The notes: generated from the sequence alone by a model not told the origin. A DNA stretch of 45,023 nucleotides from Bacteroidales bacterium (GCA_003557725.1 PWNQ01000205.1:1-45023); one strand, 5' to 3'; shown: positions 26,132 through 34,251, counted from the first letter of the stretch. Translations and numbers: made by a program.

Positions 26132-27424
26132 ATGAAAGCCTACCAAATTGTTTTTCCTGCTTTTTTCCTGTTAATGGCATCTTTTTTTTCATGCCACCAG
26201 CCGCCGGAACCCTATCCGGGGTTCAAGTATGCCGAACCGGGAATCTATTATCAATTTCATCACCAGTCGGAAACCGGCATCCGCCCGGATACGGGAGACA
26301 TGTTGACCCTGAGCCTGCGGTGGTACTCGGAAGATACTACCATTTATTTTGATACCCATGACCTCCCCGGAGAGTTTTCCATTATTATGGAAGACCCCAG
26401 AACCTCCATGGACCTGTTTACCTGTTTGAAAATGATGCGTCTGGGTGACAGCGCCACCTTTATTTTACCCCCGGATTCCCTGCTGGGGTATGAGCTCCTG
26501 GAAGACACAGCTTCTATTATCTTGCTGGATGTGAAAATCCTTAATATTGTGCCCCGGGAAGAACACCAGGCCACATTGGAAAAAGAACGCCAGGAAAACA
26601 AAGACAGGGAACGCTCGGAAGTGGAAAAATTCCTGGAGGAGCATAACATCCGCTCCAAAACCACAAGTAGCGGGATACATATATTCAACCATGAGAAAAA
26701 GCCCGCTAACCCACCCGTTGAAGCGGGAAAGGTGGTCATGTTAACCTTTAAGGGCCGCTTGCTCAACGGAGACGTATTTCAGGAAACCTCCCCGGAATTT
26801 GCTTATGTAGTGGGAGAGTCACCCCATTATCCCATCGACTGGGATGAGGGCTTACTGGAAATGAGAAAAGGAGAAAAAGCCACCATGCTGCTGCCCTTCG
26901 ACCTGGCTTTGGGTAGTGAAGGGGCAGAAGGCCTTATCCCTCCCTATTCACCAATAATTATGGAAGTATGGATAAACGATGTGATCAGCAAGCAAGAGTA
27001 TCAGCAAATGCAGCTTTCACAGGGCAGGGATAGCCGGCAAAATGCAGAGAGGGAGATGAAAGAATACCTAAGAAAGCATGAGATCACCCAGGAGCCAACG
27101 GCCAGTGGGCTGGTTTATATCACCCAAAAAGCGGGCACCGGTCCCTATCCGCAGCCCGGAGAAACAGTACAGGTGCATTATACAGGCTATATGCTCAACG
27201 GAGAGGTGTTCGACAGCTCACACAACCGGGGAGTACCCCTGGAGGTGGTTATTGGTCAGGGAGGACTTATACAGGGATGGCTGGAAGCACTACCCATGAT
27301 GCGCCAGGGAGAAAAAGCCAAAGTGATCATCCCCTGGCAACTGGCCTATGGGAGGTCGGGAAAAGGAAATATACCCCCCTTCGCCAATCTGGTTTTTGAG
27401 ATGGAATTAATAAACATTATATAA
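26132..27424 (+). CDS. lipoprotein with three FKBP-like units
   Basis: The 430-residue lipoprotein (lipobox FFSC, Cys21) appears to contain three FKBP units. Unit 1 (about 30-140) keeps only the fold pattern (GDSATFILPPDSLLGYELLE). Unit 2 (about 165-290) has VVMLTFKGRLLNGDVFQ, IDWDEGLLEMRKGEKATMLLP and a closing strand but lacks the usual Phe-Asp pocket. Unit 3 (about 305-430) is canonical: VQVHYTGYMLNGEVFDSS, LIQGWLEALPMM and AYGRSGKGNIPPFANLVFEMEL. So probably one active isomerase plus two chaperone-like or binding units. It starts 35 bases after the GldI-like gene, in the same operon. Confidence 0.9.
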   Translation: MKAYQIVFPAFFLLMASFFSCHQPPEPYPGFKYAEPGIYYQFHHQSETGIRPDTGDMLTLSLRWYSEDTTIYFDTHDLPGEFSIIMEDPRTSMDLFTCLKMMRLGDSATFILPPDSLLGYELLEDTASIILLDVKILNIVPREEHQATLEKERQENKDRERSEVEKFLEEHNIRSKTTSSGIHIFNHEKKPANPPVEAGKVVMLTFKGRLLNGDVFQETSPEFAYVVGESPHYPIDWDEGLLEMRKGEKATMLLPFDLALGSEGAEGLIPPYSPIIMEVWINDVISKQEYQQMQLSQGRDSRQNAEREMKEYLRKHEITQEPTASGLVYITQKAGTGPYPQPGETVQVHYTGYMLNGEVFDSSHNRGVPLEVVIGQGGLIQGWLEALPMMRQGEKAKVIIPWQLAYGRSGKGNIPPFANLVFEMELINII

Positions 27425-27436
27425 ATCTTTATTCAT

Positions 27437-28606
27437 ATGATACGCAATCTGTTGTTCGTTGCAGTGACCCTTATTCTGCTTACCGTCACCGCCTGTTCCT
27501 CATTAAAAAACCCTAAAACAGGGAAGAGCTATAAAACCGATGAAGGGGTGGAGATCACCTTTTATGACCGTGGAGAAGGGCCCACAGCCCAAAACGGTGA
27601 TAAGCTGGAGATGCACTATGTGGGGCGCCTGGAAAATGACTCCATGTTCGGGTCCAGCTATAAACGAAACCAACCCCTGTCCTTTGAACTGGGCAATGAG
27701 GAAGTGATCCGTGGATGGGAGGTGGGCGCCCGGTACATGAAAGAAGGCGATAGCGTACTGATGGTTATTCCGCCGGAAATGGCCTACGGCGACACACGCA
27801 GAGGACAGATTCCCGCCAACTCTACCCTGTACTTTACCGTAAAACTGGAAAACCTGTGGGTAACCCCCAAGCCTTTTGATATTTCAAAAGCCGGAAAAAC
27901 AACCCTGGAGGACGGACTGGAAATATATACCGTGAAAAAAGGGAAAGGACCTGCCCTGCAAGACGGACATTTTGTTACCGTACACTATACCGGCTATCTG
28001 GAAAACGGTGAAGTATTTGACTCCTCCGTGGAGCGAGACGCCCCCATTGATATCCAACTGGGCAAGAATCAGGTGATCCAGGGATGGGAAAAAGCATTGA
28101 AAAACATGACTGTAGGCGAAAAAGCCCGCATAGTTATACCCCCCGAGCTGGCCTACGGACCCCAGGGAAGAGGACAGATACCCCCAAATGCAACCCTCAC
28201 CTTCGATGTGGAGATCGTGGATGCCAAAATGCCCCGAACAACAGAACCGTTCAACGTTGAAGGAAAAGACACCCTGTTTACACCATCCGGACTGGGGATT
28301 ATTAAACTGAACCAAACCGACCAGCCCAAAGCAGCACCCGGGAATGTGGTTACTGTACATTATACCGGATACCTGGAAGACGGAGAAGTGTTCGACTCCT
28401 CCATCGAAGCAGACCAGCCCATCTCATTCCCACTGGGACAAGGACAGGTGATCCCCGGGTGGGATGAAGGCTTGCAACATATGAGAATGGGCGAAAGAGC
28501 ACGACTGATAATCCCTTATCAACTGGGATATGGTGAAAACGGCGCCGGACCCATTCCCCCTAAAGCCAAACTTATCTTTGATGTGGAACTCATGGATATC
28601 AAATAA
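27437..28606 (+). CDS. lipoprotein with three FKBP domains
   Basis: The 389-residue lipoprotein (Cys20 at LTVTAC) holds three FKBP domains. The first (about 40-140) has MHYVGRLENDSMF, VIRGWEVGARYM and IPANSTLYFTVKLE. The second (about 155-265) has VTVHYTGYLENGEVFDSS, VIQGWEKALKNM and IPPNATLTFDVEIV. The third (about 280-389) has VTVHYTGYLEDGEVFDSS, VIPGWDEGLQHM and IPPKAKLIFDVELM. Domains two and three have the full pocket residues and should isomerise prolyl bonds in periplasmic proteins. It starts 12 bases after the previous gene, so the cluster is one operon. The next downstream feature is a repeat copy that can form a hairpin. Confidence 0.93.
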   Translation: MIRNLLFVAVTLILLTVTACSSLKNPKTGKSYKTDEGVEITFYDRGEGPTAQNGDKLEMHYVGRLENDSMFGSSYKRNQPLSFELGNEEVIRGWEVGARYMKEGDSVLMVIPPEMAYGDTRRGQIPANSTLYFTVKLENLWVTPKPFDISKAGKTTLEDGLEIYTVKKGKGPALQDGHFVTVHYTGYLENGEVFDSSVERDAPIDIQLGKNQVIQGWEKALKNMTVGEKARIVIPPELAYGPQGRGQIPPNATLTFDVEIVDAKMPRTTEPFNVEGKDTLFTPSGLGIIKLNQTDQPKAAPGNVVTVHYTGYLEDGEVFDSSIEADQPISFPLGQGQVIPGWDEGLQHMRMGERARLIIPYQLGYGENGAGPIPPKAKLIFDVELMDIK

Positions 28607-28633
28607 AATAACCCCAATGCCACCAACGAACCA

Positions 28634-28708
28634 ATGAGTCTGGTGTACGAATACATATTTCTTCACATCCGCTGAAAATCATTGGTTGCCTTTTTATACC
28701 AAACTCAC
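28634..28708 (+). repeat. 74-bp element, diverged copy 3
   Basis: It has ATGAGTCTGGT at one end and ACCAAACTCAC at the other, pairing with one mismatch, with the core CACATCCGCTGAAAATCA intact between. It starts 28 bases after the FKBP operon stop, where it could act as a terminator hairpin. Confidence 0.8.
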
Positions 28709-28744
28709 CAACTGAAGAACACCTTTCTAATATATACCTCGCTC

Positions 28745-28816
28745 TATACTGCCTTGATTGGACTTCACTGATGAACGCTTTATACTGCCTTGATTGGACT
28801 TCACTGCTGAACGCTT
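28745..28816. repeat. 36-bp tandem duplication, two units
   Basis: Units 28745-28780 and 28781-28816 are identical except for one base (GATGAAC against GCTGAAC). Each contains TGCCTTGATTGGACTTCACT. A third unit seems to begin (TATG) and then diverges. Confidence 0.9.
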
Positions 28817-28889
28817 TATGCTTCCGGGTGCACAAAAAGGTGCTTTCTGCCATTAGGTTTAGCTATCTCAGCGGTTTCCTGGTTACTTC

Positions 28890-28920
28890 TTGACATAATC
28901 TCTGTTATTGATTACCTTTG
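28890..28920 (+). promoter_or_regulatory. candidate promoter for the exported-protein cluster
   Basis: TTG at 28890-28892 (within CTTGACA) and TACCTTTG at 28913-28920 are separated by 20 bases, as in Bacteroidota -33/-7 promoters (TTTG and TAnnTTTG). The first gene starts 106 bases further on. Confidence 0.45.
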
Positions 28921-29026
28921 CCATATTTTCACATCATTTATCTCCCATGGTGTGAGTGATAATTTATACACCCTATATGCAAGATTATCAAATAAAACAG
29001 CAAGATTCTTTTAACCCTTAAATCCC

Positions 29027-29653
29027 ATGAAAACAAGTAACCGGTTTGCCCTTCTTTTTCTTCTGGTTTTTTCCCTTTCCGGCAGTCTCCGTGCCCAGTT
29101 TCCCGTACATTTTAAGGTAGATCAGTCTCCCAGGCTGGAAGCCCATGCGGGCGATGATATACATGTACAGCCGGGCACCACGGTAACCCTGGGTGGCAGC
29201 CCCTCAGCCACCGGTGGCAGTCCACCCTATACTTACCTGTGGACACCCCCGCACAACCTTGACGACACCAGTGTGGCTTACCCGTCACTGACCGTGGATA
29301 CCATTACACAATATACCTTACATGTTACCGACACCCAACACTGTACTGCTTACGACTCCCTTTGGGTGTCCATAGAAACCAGTATCCCTGCACACAACCG
29401 AAGCCAACAGCCCTTTTCCGTATATCCCAACCCACTGCATGGGGAGCAGTTGACCATCGAAGCCGCCAAAGGAACACCCGGATTTTCCGTAACCCTGCTA
29501 ACCGCCAAAGGAAAAGAAATAGCACAACATGCTTTTCCCGGGGAAGGCACCCACCGTATCCCTGTAAATAGAACCAAAAACCCTCCGGGAGGTATATATC
29601 TATTAAAGATCCACCAGGAAAAAACCTACGTATTTAAGATAATAGCACATTAA
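29027..29653 (+). CDS. T9SS type A sorting-domain protein with an Ig/PKD-like domain
   Basis: The 208-residue protein has a signal peptide ending LRAQ (residues 1-24). A short beta-sandwich domain follows (about 38-115; AGDDIHVQPGTTVTLGG, PPYTYLWTPP, TQYTLHVTD), like the SprB/PKD-type repeats of Bacteroidota adhesins. A type IX C-terminal sorting domain closes it (about 130-208; FSVYPNPLHGEQLTIEA through GGIYLLKIHQEKTYVFKI). It should cross the outer membrane through the T9SS and be attached or released at the surface. No T9SS machinery genes are in the window. It is first of a run of exported proteins and 20 bases before the next gene. Confidence 0.9.
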   Translation: MKTSNRFALLFLLVFSLSGSLRAQFPVHFKVDQSPRLEAHAGDDIHVQPGTTVTLGGSPSATGGSPPYTYLWTPPHNLDDTSVAYPSLTVDTITQYTLHVTDTQHCTAYDSLWVSIETSIPAHNRSQQPFSVYPNPLHGEQLTIEAAKGTPGFSVTLLTAKGKEIAQHAFPGEGTHRIPVNRTKNPPGGIYLLKIHQEKTYVFKIIAH

Positions 29654-29673
29654 TTAATAAAATCCATAGGGTT

Positions 29674-30612
29674 ATGTTCAAAATATTATCCCCATTAATC
29701 ATTATATTTTTGGCACTGGCCATGCCAGTATCCCTTAGCGGCCAGGTGATAAAGGTATATTCCGGCGAGCCGGCCATGCTCATTGCTCAGGGTTACAGCC
29801 ATGGGCATATCCAATGGCAGCAGTCGTCCGACCAGAATACCTGGACGGATATTCCGGGAGTAACCGGCGATTCAGCTTTGGTTGACGCCGACTCGGTAGT
29901 TACCTGGTACCGTGGTAAGATCACCTCAGGAACCTGCGCTACCTTATATACCGACACCCATGCCATTAAGCTCTTTGAATGTGGAGATACCATTATGGAT
30001 TACCGGGATGGTCGCAAGTACCCTACGGTACAAATCGGAAGTCAGTGCTGGATGGGTAAAAACCTGGCGGTGGGGCAAATGATCCCCGGAGATCAGGATA
30101 TGGAAGACAACGGAGTCATTGAACGCTATTGTTACGACGATGACACACTTAACTGTCAGCAATACGGTGCCTTATACCAATGGGATGAAATGATGCAATA
30201 CGACACCACCGAAGGGGTGCAGGGAATTTGCCCCACCGGATGGTATATCCCCAGCGACCAGGACTATATCCAGCTGGAGTTGGAGTTGGGAATGAGCATA
30301 TCCCTGGCCAACCTGGTGAACACCTGGCGCGGTCACAACCAGGGTACACAGCTAAGCCCATCGGGAAACACCGGATTCAATGCCAATTATACCGGTATAC
30401 GCTTCTCAAGTGGCGTATTTTACAACATGGGAACCTTTGAATACCTGTATACATCCACCCAAAATAGCTCCAACCCGGTAGCAGCCTGGAGAAGATGCCT
30501 GGATGTTAACCAGTTCTCCATCGGACGATATAATAACACCCATAAAAATACCGGCGGATCGGTGCGCTGCATTAAAAAAGAAAATGCAAAGGACGCAAAG
30601 AGTGTACGGTAA
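29674..30612 (+). CDS. FISUMP-domain exported protein
   Basis: The 312-residue protein has a signal peptide (FLALAMPVSLSGQ), an Ig-like N-terminal domain (about 25-105; IQWQQSSDQNTWTDIPG), and a Fibrobacter succinogenes major paralogous domain (about 108-308). That domain is marked by YRDGRKYPTVQIGSQCWMGKNL, YGALYQWDEMM, GICPTGWYIPSDQDY and the closing GGSVRCIKK. The domain has a C-type-lectin-like fold and occurs on surface proteins of Bacteroidota and Fibrobacteres, with unknown function. Paired cysteines in the domain suggest periplasmic or extracellular folding. There is no T9SS sorting domain, so secretion beyond the periplasm is uncertain. Confidence 0.88.
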   Translation: MFKILSPLIIIFLALAMPVSLSGQVIKVYSGEPAMLIAQGYSHGHIQWQQSSDQNTWTDIPGVTGDSALVDADSVVTWYRGKITSGTCATLYTDTHAIKLFECGDTIMDYRDGRKYPTVQIGSQCWMGKNLAVGQMIPGDQDMEDNGVIERYCYDDDTLNCQQYGALYQWDEMMQYDTTEGVQGICPTGWYIPSDQDYIQLELELGMSISLANLVNTWRGHNQGTQLSPSGNTGFNANYTGIRFSSGVFYNMGTFEYLYTSTQNSSNPVAAWRRCLDVNQFSIGRYNNTHKNTGGSVRCIKKENAKDAKSVR

Positions 30613-30621
30613 TAATGAAAG

Positions 30622-30729
30622 ATGAAACGCCCATGCCGAAAATTATTCGACACACAGGGGAATGATTATTTCCTTACCGGAAGCTCCCGCACGCGCCCCT
30701 CTAACTCCCCTAAAGGGGAGGACCGGGCC
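30622..30729 (+). repeat. ~100-bp dispersed repeat, family 2, copy 2
   Basis: It contains ATGAAACGCCCATGCCGAAA, TCGACACACAGGGG, GATTATTTCCTTACCGGAA, and CCCCTCTAACTCCCCTAAAG followed by GGGAGGACCGGGCC. CTCCCCTAAAGGGGAG within it is a small perfect palindrome. It begins 10 bases after the FISUMP gene stop. Confidence 0.9.
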
Positions 30730-30751
30730 AACCCGCGGCAGTTTGCGGTGA

Positions 30752-30806
30752 CATATTATTCGTGCATTCGTGAGAACGAACAACGAAAAAAACATATAAA
30801 CACATG
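30752..30806 (+). repeat. shared leader segment ending in a start codon, copy A
   Basis: CATATTATTCGTGCATTCGT at 30752 and ATAAACACATGAAA at about 30796 both recur in the same order at 34466-34508. Here the ATG in the shared segment is the start of the lipoprotein gene at 30804. Confidence 0.75.
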
Positions 30807-31163
30807 AAACATTTGAGCATTCAAGTTTGGATAATATTGGCTTTGGCAGCCCTTATAGCCGCTATGGCCCTGGGTTGCGACAAGGATAATGGCCCGGCCA
30901 AAGACTCGGAATTACGTAGCTTCTCCCACCTGGAGGCGGAGATGGACAGTATGTATATCGGGGAGATCACCCAAATTCGGGCCATTTATGATGGAGACAA
31001 TGTGACCTTTGAGTGGGAAGCCTCCTCTGGAGATATCCTGGGAAGCGGCCATACTGTGGAGTATCTAGCAGCCTCCTGCACCGAACCAGAAGCCACAATT
31101 ACCTGCAAAGCCATTGCCAAAAACCAGTCCAAAACCCGCAGCATCAGCATTTATGTTTATTAA
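30804..31163 (+). CDS. small lipoprotein with Ig-like domain
   Basis: The 119-residue protein has a hydrophobic signal and lipobox MALGC (Cys25). One small beta-rich domain follows (about 40-119), with DGDNVTFEWEASSGDILGSG and ATITCKAIAKNQSKTRSISIYV, resembling bacterial Ig/PKD-like folds. I do not recognise a family. Its last codons overlap the following gene by 11 bases, so the two are probably translated together; a lipoprotein partner for the barrel protein is a reasonable guess. Confidence 0.78.
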   Translation: MKHLSIQVWIILALAALIAAMALGCDKDNGPAKDSELRSFSHLEAEMDSMYIGEITQIRAIYDGDNVTFEWEASSGDILGSGHTVEYLAASCTEPEATITCKAIAKNQSKTRSISIYVY

Positions 31164-32121
31164 CAAAAAAACCATAAGCCTTCTTCCCCTGCTGCTAATG
31201 CTTGTGTTTAACCAGCAAAAAGGCAAAGCACAGTGTTTTGCCACCCCGGGAAACCCGGTCGGGGGGGCGGAAAATATTGGGGTGATGATGAAAAACCACT
31301 TGCGTGTGCAATCTTCATTCCGCTATCATAAGGCCTCAAACTATTATAAGGGCGACAGCCCCTACCTTGGCCACAAGCGCACACTGGATGAAGCTTACTT
31401 TAGCTATGGCGGCATACTGGCCGCCTATGGCATTACCAACCGGATCACCGTGGAACTGGATGCCGGATACTTCTTCAATAAAACACAAGAATATCTGAAA
31501 TGGGACGGAACCCTAACCGGCTATGGCCCCTCCAACATGACCGCCATGGTTAAATATGCGCTGTATCAGGATATGCTTAATCGCATAGAATTTACCCTGG
31601 GAGCAGGAGGGAAGATACCCCTGTCCCGCACATACCAAAGAGTGGACGGAGTGGTGCTGCCCATCGACCTGCAGCCCTCCACAGCATCTTACGGCCTGAG
31701 AGCACAGTCATTCCTGGTTAAAGAAAATTCAATAGGCTCATGGCGACTATTCTGGATCAACCGGTATGAAAAAAACTTTGAAAACCCCTACAACTTCCTT
31801 TTTGGGGACCACTTTTCCAGCGCAATATTTTACAGTAAACATACCCACCTGGAAGCATCCCAACGATTTAAACACTGGACCCTGATCCTTCAGGCACGAT
31901 ATGAATTTAACGATCAAAATATCCGCAACGGACAATTGGTGGAGGCCTCCGGTGGGCACCTGGCCATTATTGCACCCCAGGTCAACTGCAGCATTGACCA
32001 AACCTGGAACTTATCACTGCTCTTTGAAAAAGTGATCTACCGTTATTATAACCATGTGCAATTGGGCGGAAACTACTCGGTGGGTGTGCAACTGAGCAGA
32101 GATTTACCTATTAACCAATAA
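31153..32121 (+). CDS. putative outer-membrane beta-barrel protein
   Basis: I choose the ATG at 31153 (322 residues, MFINKKTISLLPLLLMLVFN with cleavage after KAQ), because it gives a signal peptide. An in-frame ATG at 31114 would add 13 hydrophilic residues that spoil it. The mature part alternates polar and hydrophobic residues in many short strands ending in aromatic residues (RITVELDAGYFFNK, RIEFTLGAGGKIPLS, TLILQARYEFND, LGGNYSVGVQLS). A short plug-free barrel of perhaps 12 strands fits this pattern. No enzymatic motif is seen. It overlaps the upstream lipoprotein gene and is followed within 18 bases by the SUMF1 protein. Confidence 0.72.
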   Translation: MFINKKTISLLPLLLMLVFNQQKGKAQCFATPGNPVGGAENIGVMMKNHLRVQSSFRYHKASNYYKGDSPYLGHKRTLDEAYFSYGGILAAYGITNRITVELDAGYFFNKTQEYLKWDGTLTGYGPSNMTAMVKYALYQDMLNRIEFTLGAGGKIPLSRTYQRVDGVVLPIDLQPSTASYGLRAQSFLVKENSIGSWRLFWINRYEKNFENPYNFLFGDHFSSAIFYSKHTHLEASQRFKHWTLILQARYEFNDQNIRNGQLVEASGGHLAIIAPQVNCSIDQTWNLSLLFEKVIYRYYNHVQLGGNYSVGVQLSRDLPINQ

Positions 32122-32139
32122 AATATATTTACATTATCC

Positions 32140-33645
32140 ATGAAGACCTTTACCCTTCGCTTTTTGTCAGCCGGCCTGATATTCTTTTTGTTGGCCTTAC
32201 CCGTTCTTAAAGCCAGTAATATAATGGCAGATTCGGTTATGTTGGTGCATAAAGACACCTCCAGTCAGACCATTCAGGTACGTTTCAACTTATCCTGGGA
32301 GCATTCCTGGCGGGCCGATACCGCACCGGGAAATCACGATGCGGCTTGGGTATTCATCAAATACTCCCAGGATGGTGGCCTCACCTGGCACCATGCTTCT
32401 CTGGAACCCCAGGGCCATGGCTCCGGCTCCGGCACCAACGCCTGGGTACAGGCAGGGGTGATGGATGAACGCCAGCCGTTTCAGCCCGACAGCAACCCCG
32501 TGACCGGCGCATTCTTTTACCGGAGTGACCCCGGATACGGACTGTTTACCATCAGCAGAGCACACCTGCTATGGAACTATGGAGCAGACGGACTGACCCA
32601 TACAGATACAGTACTCGTGCGGGCCTTTGCCATTGAAATGGTCTATGTGCCAACAGGGCCATTCTATCTGGGCAGCGGAGCATCTGAAAGCGGTGAGTTT
32701 TTTCCCTACCCCCATAACGACTCGGTATACCTTGTAGACAGTGAAGACCCCATCATAGTAGGAGACTCTTCCGGACAGCTTTATTATGAATACAGCCCCC
32801 ATTCCGGCGACCAGAGTGGCGTGATTCACAAACATTTTCCCAAAGGATACCAGGGGTACTACGTGATGAAGTACAACATTACCCAGCAGCAGTATGTAGA
32901 CTTTTTAAACACCATTACCAATGCTCAGGCACAGAACCGCAAGAGCCAGATCACCGGATTCCGGCATGCCATTACCGACACCACCGGGATATTTACCACT
33001 GCCCATCCTTATGTGGCCTGTAATTTTTTGAGCTGGCCCGATGGGTCAGCCTATGTGCATTGGGCAGGATTGCGGCCCATGACCGAGACCGAATATGAAA
33101 AAGCCTGCCGTGGCCCCCTGTATCCAGTAGCCGAAGAGTTTGCGTGGGGCAGCACACACTTTGTGCAGGCCAAGGGCATAGCCAACCCAGGAACAGCCCA
33201 GGAGAAACCCACCAATGCCCAAAGCAATGCCGTAGCCGGGTTTGACCAAAATGTCCAGGGACCCATGCGCGTGGGAGCCTTTGCCACAGACAGCTCGGGA
33301 AGAACAGAGGCCGGAGCATCCTATTATGGCATTATGGAACTGAGCGGAAACGTAACTGAAAAGGCCGTAACCATCGGAAACAGCCAGGGAAGAGCCTTTG
33401 ACGGACTGCATGGAAACGGAACCCTTACCAGTTGCGGACATGCTAACGTAAGCTCCTGGCCAGGATATCACAACGGAACGGTGAGCCAGGCCGCAGGCAG
33501 CGGACTCAGAGGGGGAGACTGGATCAACTGTGCCATCACTATGAGAGTATCCAACCGGGGAAGAGCAGCATATGGAACCTCCAACAGAAGCATGGAATAC
33601 GGCTTCAGAGGAGCAAGAACAAAACCCCAAACACCCAAAGAATAA
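32140..33645 (+). CDS. SUMF1/EgtB/PvdO-fold exported protein
   Basis: The 501-residue protein has a signal peptide (LIFFLLALPVLKAS). A beta-rich N-terminal domain covers about 28-165 (VRFNLSWEHSWRAD, AWVFIKYSQDGGLTWHHA), and the rest is a SUMF1-like domain (about 165-498). Markers are FAIEMVYVPTGPFYLGSG, YYVMKYNITQQQYVDFLNTI, GLRPMTETEYEKACRGP, MELSGNVTEKAVT and the end RGGDWINCAITMRVSNRGRA. The cysteine pair of formylglycine-generating enzymes is not present in that last block, so sulfatase activation is unlikely. Related Bacteroidota proteins include the gliding/T9SS proteins GldJ and GldK. A structural or ligand-binding role at the surface is more likely. Confidence 0.87.
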   Translation: MKTFTLRFLSAGLIFFLLALPVLKASNIMADSVMLVHKDTSSQTIQVRFNLSWEHSWRADTAPGNHDAAWVFIKYSQDGGLTWHHASLEPQGHGSGSGTNAWVQAGVMDERQPFQPDSNPVTGAFFYRSDPGYGLFTISRAHLLWNYGADGLTHTDTVLVRAFAIEMVYVPTGPFYLGSGASESGEFFPYPHNDSVYLVDSEDPIIVGDSSGQLYYEYSPHSGDQSGVIHKHFPKGYQGYYVMKYNITQQQYVDFLNTITNAQAQNRKSQITGFRHAITDTTGIFTTAHPYVACNFLSWPDGSAYVHWAGLRPMTETEYEKACRGPLYPVAEEFAWGSTHFVQAKGIANPGTAQEKPTNAQSNAVAGFDQNVQGPMRVGAFATDSSGRTEAGASYYGIMELSGNVTEKAVTIGNSQGRAFDGLHGNGTLTSCGHANVSSWPGYHNGTVSQAAGSGLRGGDWINCAITMRVSNRGRAAYGTSNRSMEYGFRGARTKPQTPKE

Positions 33646-33742
33646 ACCATGAGGACAGTATAATAATACAAAGTTTTATACCCGCAGAAAAGCTGCTTTG
33701 CCCCACCCTAAAAGACACCTGGTTTTCAGCAACCCTATTTTA

Positions 33743-33799
33743 AGAGGCCGGGATAAAAAGCCGCTGAAAATCAAAAGAAACCGTTTTAAACCGGCCTAA
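33743..33799 (+). repeat. 74-bp element, internally deleted copy 4
   Basis: It has the left arm AGAGGCCGGGATAAAAAG, the core CCGCTGAAAATCAAAAG and a right arm TTTTAAACCGGCCT. The AGGCCGG/CCGGCCT ends pair perfectly. About 17 bases of the usual left loop are missing. It lies 33 bases before the small T9SS gene. Confidence 0.75.
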
Positions 33800-33818
33800 A
33801 CCATTAATACCTTAATTG

Positions 33819-33856
33819 TAAAATCTATATCATGAATTATAAAACCTATATCATGA
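33819..33856 (+). repeat. 21-bp-offset duplication across the start codon
   Basis: TAAAATCTATATCATGA at 33819-33835 recurs as TAAAACCTATATCATGA at 33840-33856, one mismatch in 17 bases. The offset of 21 bases keeps the reading frame and creates two in-frame ATGs. Confidence 0.85.
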
Positions 33857-34251
33857 CCATAACAAAAATAATAACCACCGTGCTAATAACCATGACCACC
33901 TTGTCAGCCTTTGCCCAATATACCGGCGGACAGGGAAGGGGAGACCATATGGCTCAGTCTCTGCCGCTGATCATGAGCGTAGAAAAGCATGAACAGCCCC
34001 AGGCCGGAATCATTACACTGTATCCCGTTCCCGCCAGACAAATGTTAAACATCAAACTGAATCCGGAAACAGAAGCCGAAAAGGTGATCAAAATACAAAT
34101 GTTTGACCCATGGGGAAAAGAGGTAATAACCTATCAAAGCCATGTAAAACAAATCCCCGTCCAAAACCTGGCCTCAGGCGTCTATTTCCTACGTTTTACC
34201 TTTACATCAGGACCACCACAAATATTTAAGATTATGGTTGCAAAGACCTAG
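33832..34251 (+). CDS. minimal T9SS type A sorting-domain protein
   Basis: The 139-residue protein starts with a signal peptide (KIITTVLITMTTLSAFAQ). The Met at residue 8 (33853) is an equally good start because of the duplication across the start. Most of the mature protein is the sorting domain: YPVPARQMLNIKLNPETEAE to GVYFLRFTFTSG and FKIMVAK. Only about 30 residues lie between the signal peptide and the sorting domain (QYTGGQGRGDHMAQSLPL), too little for an ordinary cargo domain. It could be a decayed larger substrate or a genuine mini-substrate. A family-2 repeat copy lies just downstream. Confidence 0.83.
   Translation: MNYKTYIMTITKIITTVLITMTTLSAFAQYTGGQGRGDHMAQSLPLIMSVEKHEQPQAGIITLYPVPARQMLNIKLNPETEAEKVIKIQMFDPWGKEVITYQSHVKQIPVQNLASGVYFLRFTFTSGPPQIFKIMVAKT

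Larger units (their letters stand above)
28607..29026. other. 420-base intergenic region with two kinds of repeat and a promoter
   Basis: No convincing gene. It holds a diverged 74-bp element (28634-28708), a 36-bp tandem duplication (28745-28816) and a promoter-like pair of boxes (28890-28920) that would serve the exported-protein cluster starting at 29027. Confidence 0.6.

Noticed and set aside
28745-28816. Considered as a CRISPR array
   Set aside because: Only two directly adjacent units with no spacers and no cas genes anywhere in the window.
28599-28853. An 84-codon minus-strand frame containing a 12-residue duplicated segment
   Set aside because: The duplication is just the translated 36-bp tandem repeat, and the frame also runs through the 74-bp element. 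No plausible start context or family.
30622-30807. A 61-codon plus-strand frame between the FISUMP and lipoprotein genes
   Set aside because: It follows the family-2 repeat and leader. Its composition is not protein-like.
32140-33645. Considered a formylglycine-generating (sulfatase-maturing) enzyme
   Set aside because: The active-site cysteine pair expected in the final RGGxW...CRxxxR block is missing, and there is no sulfatase gene nearby.
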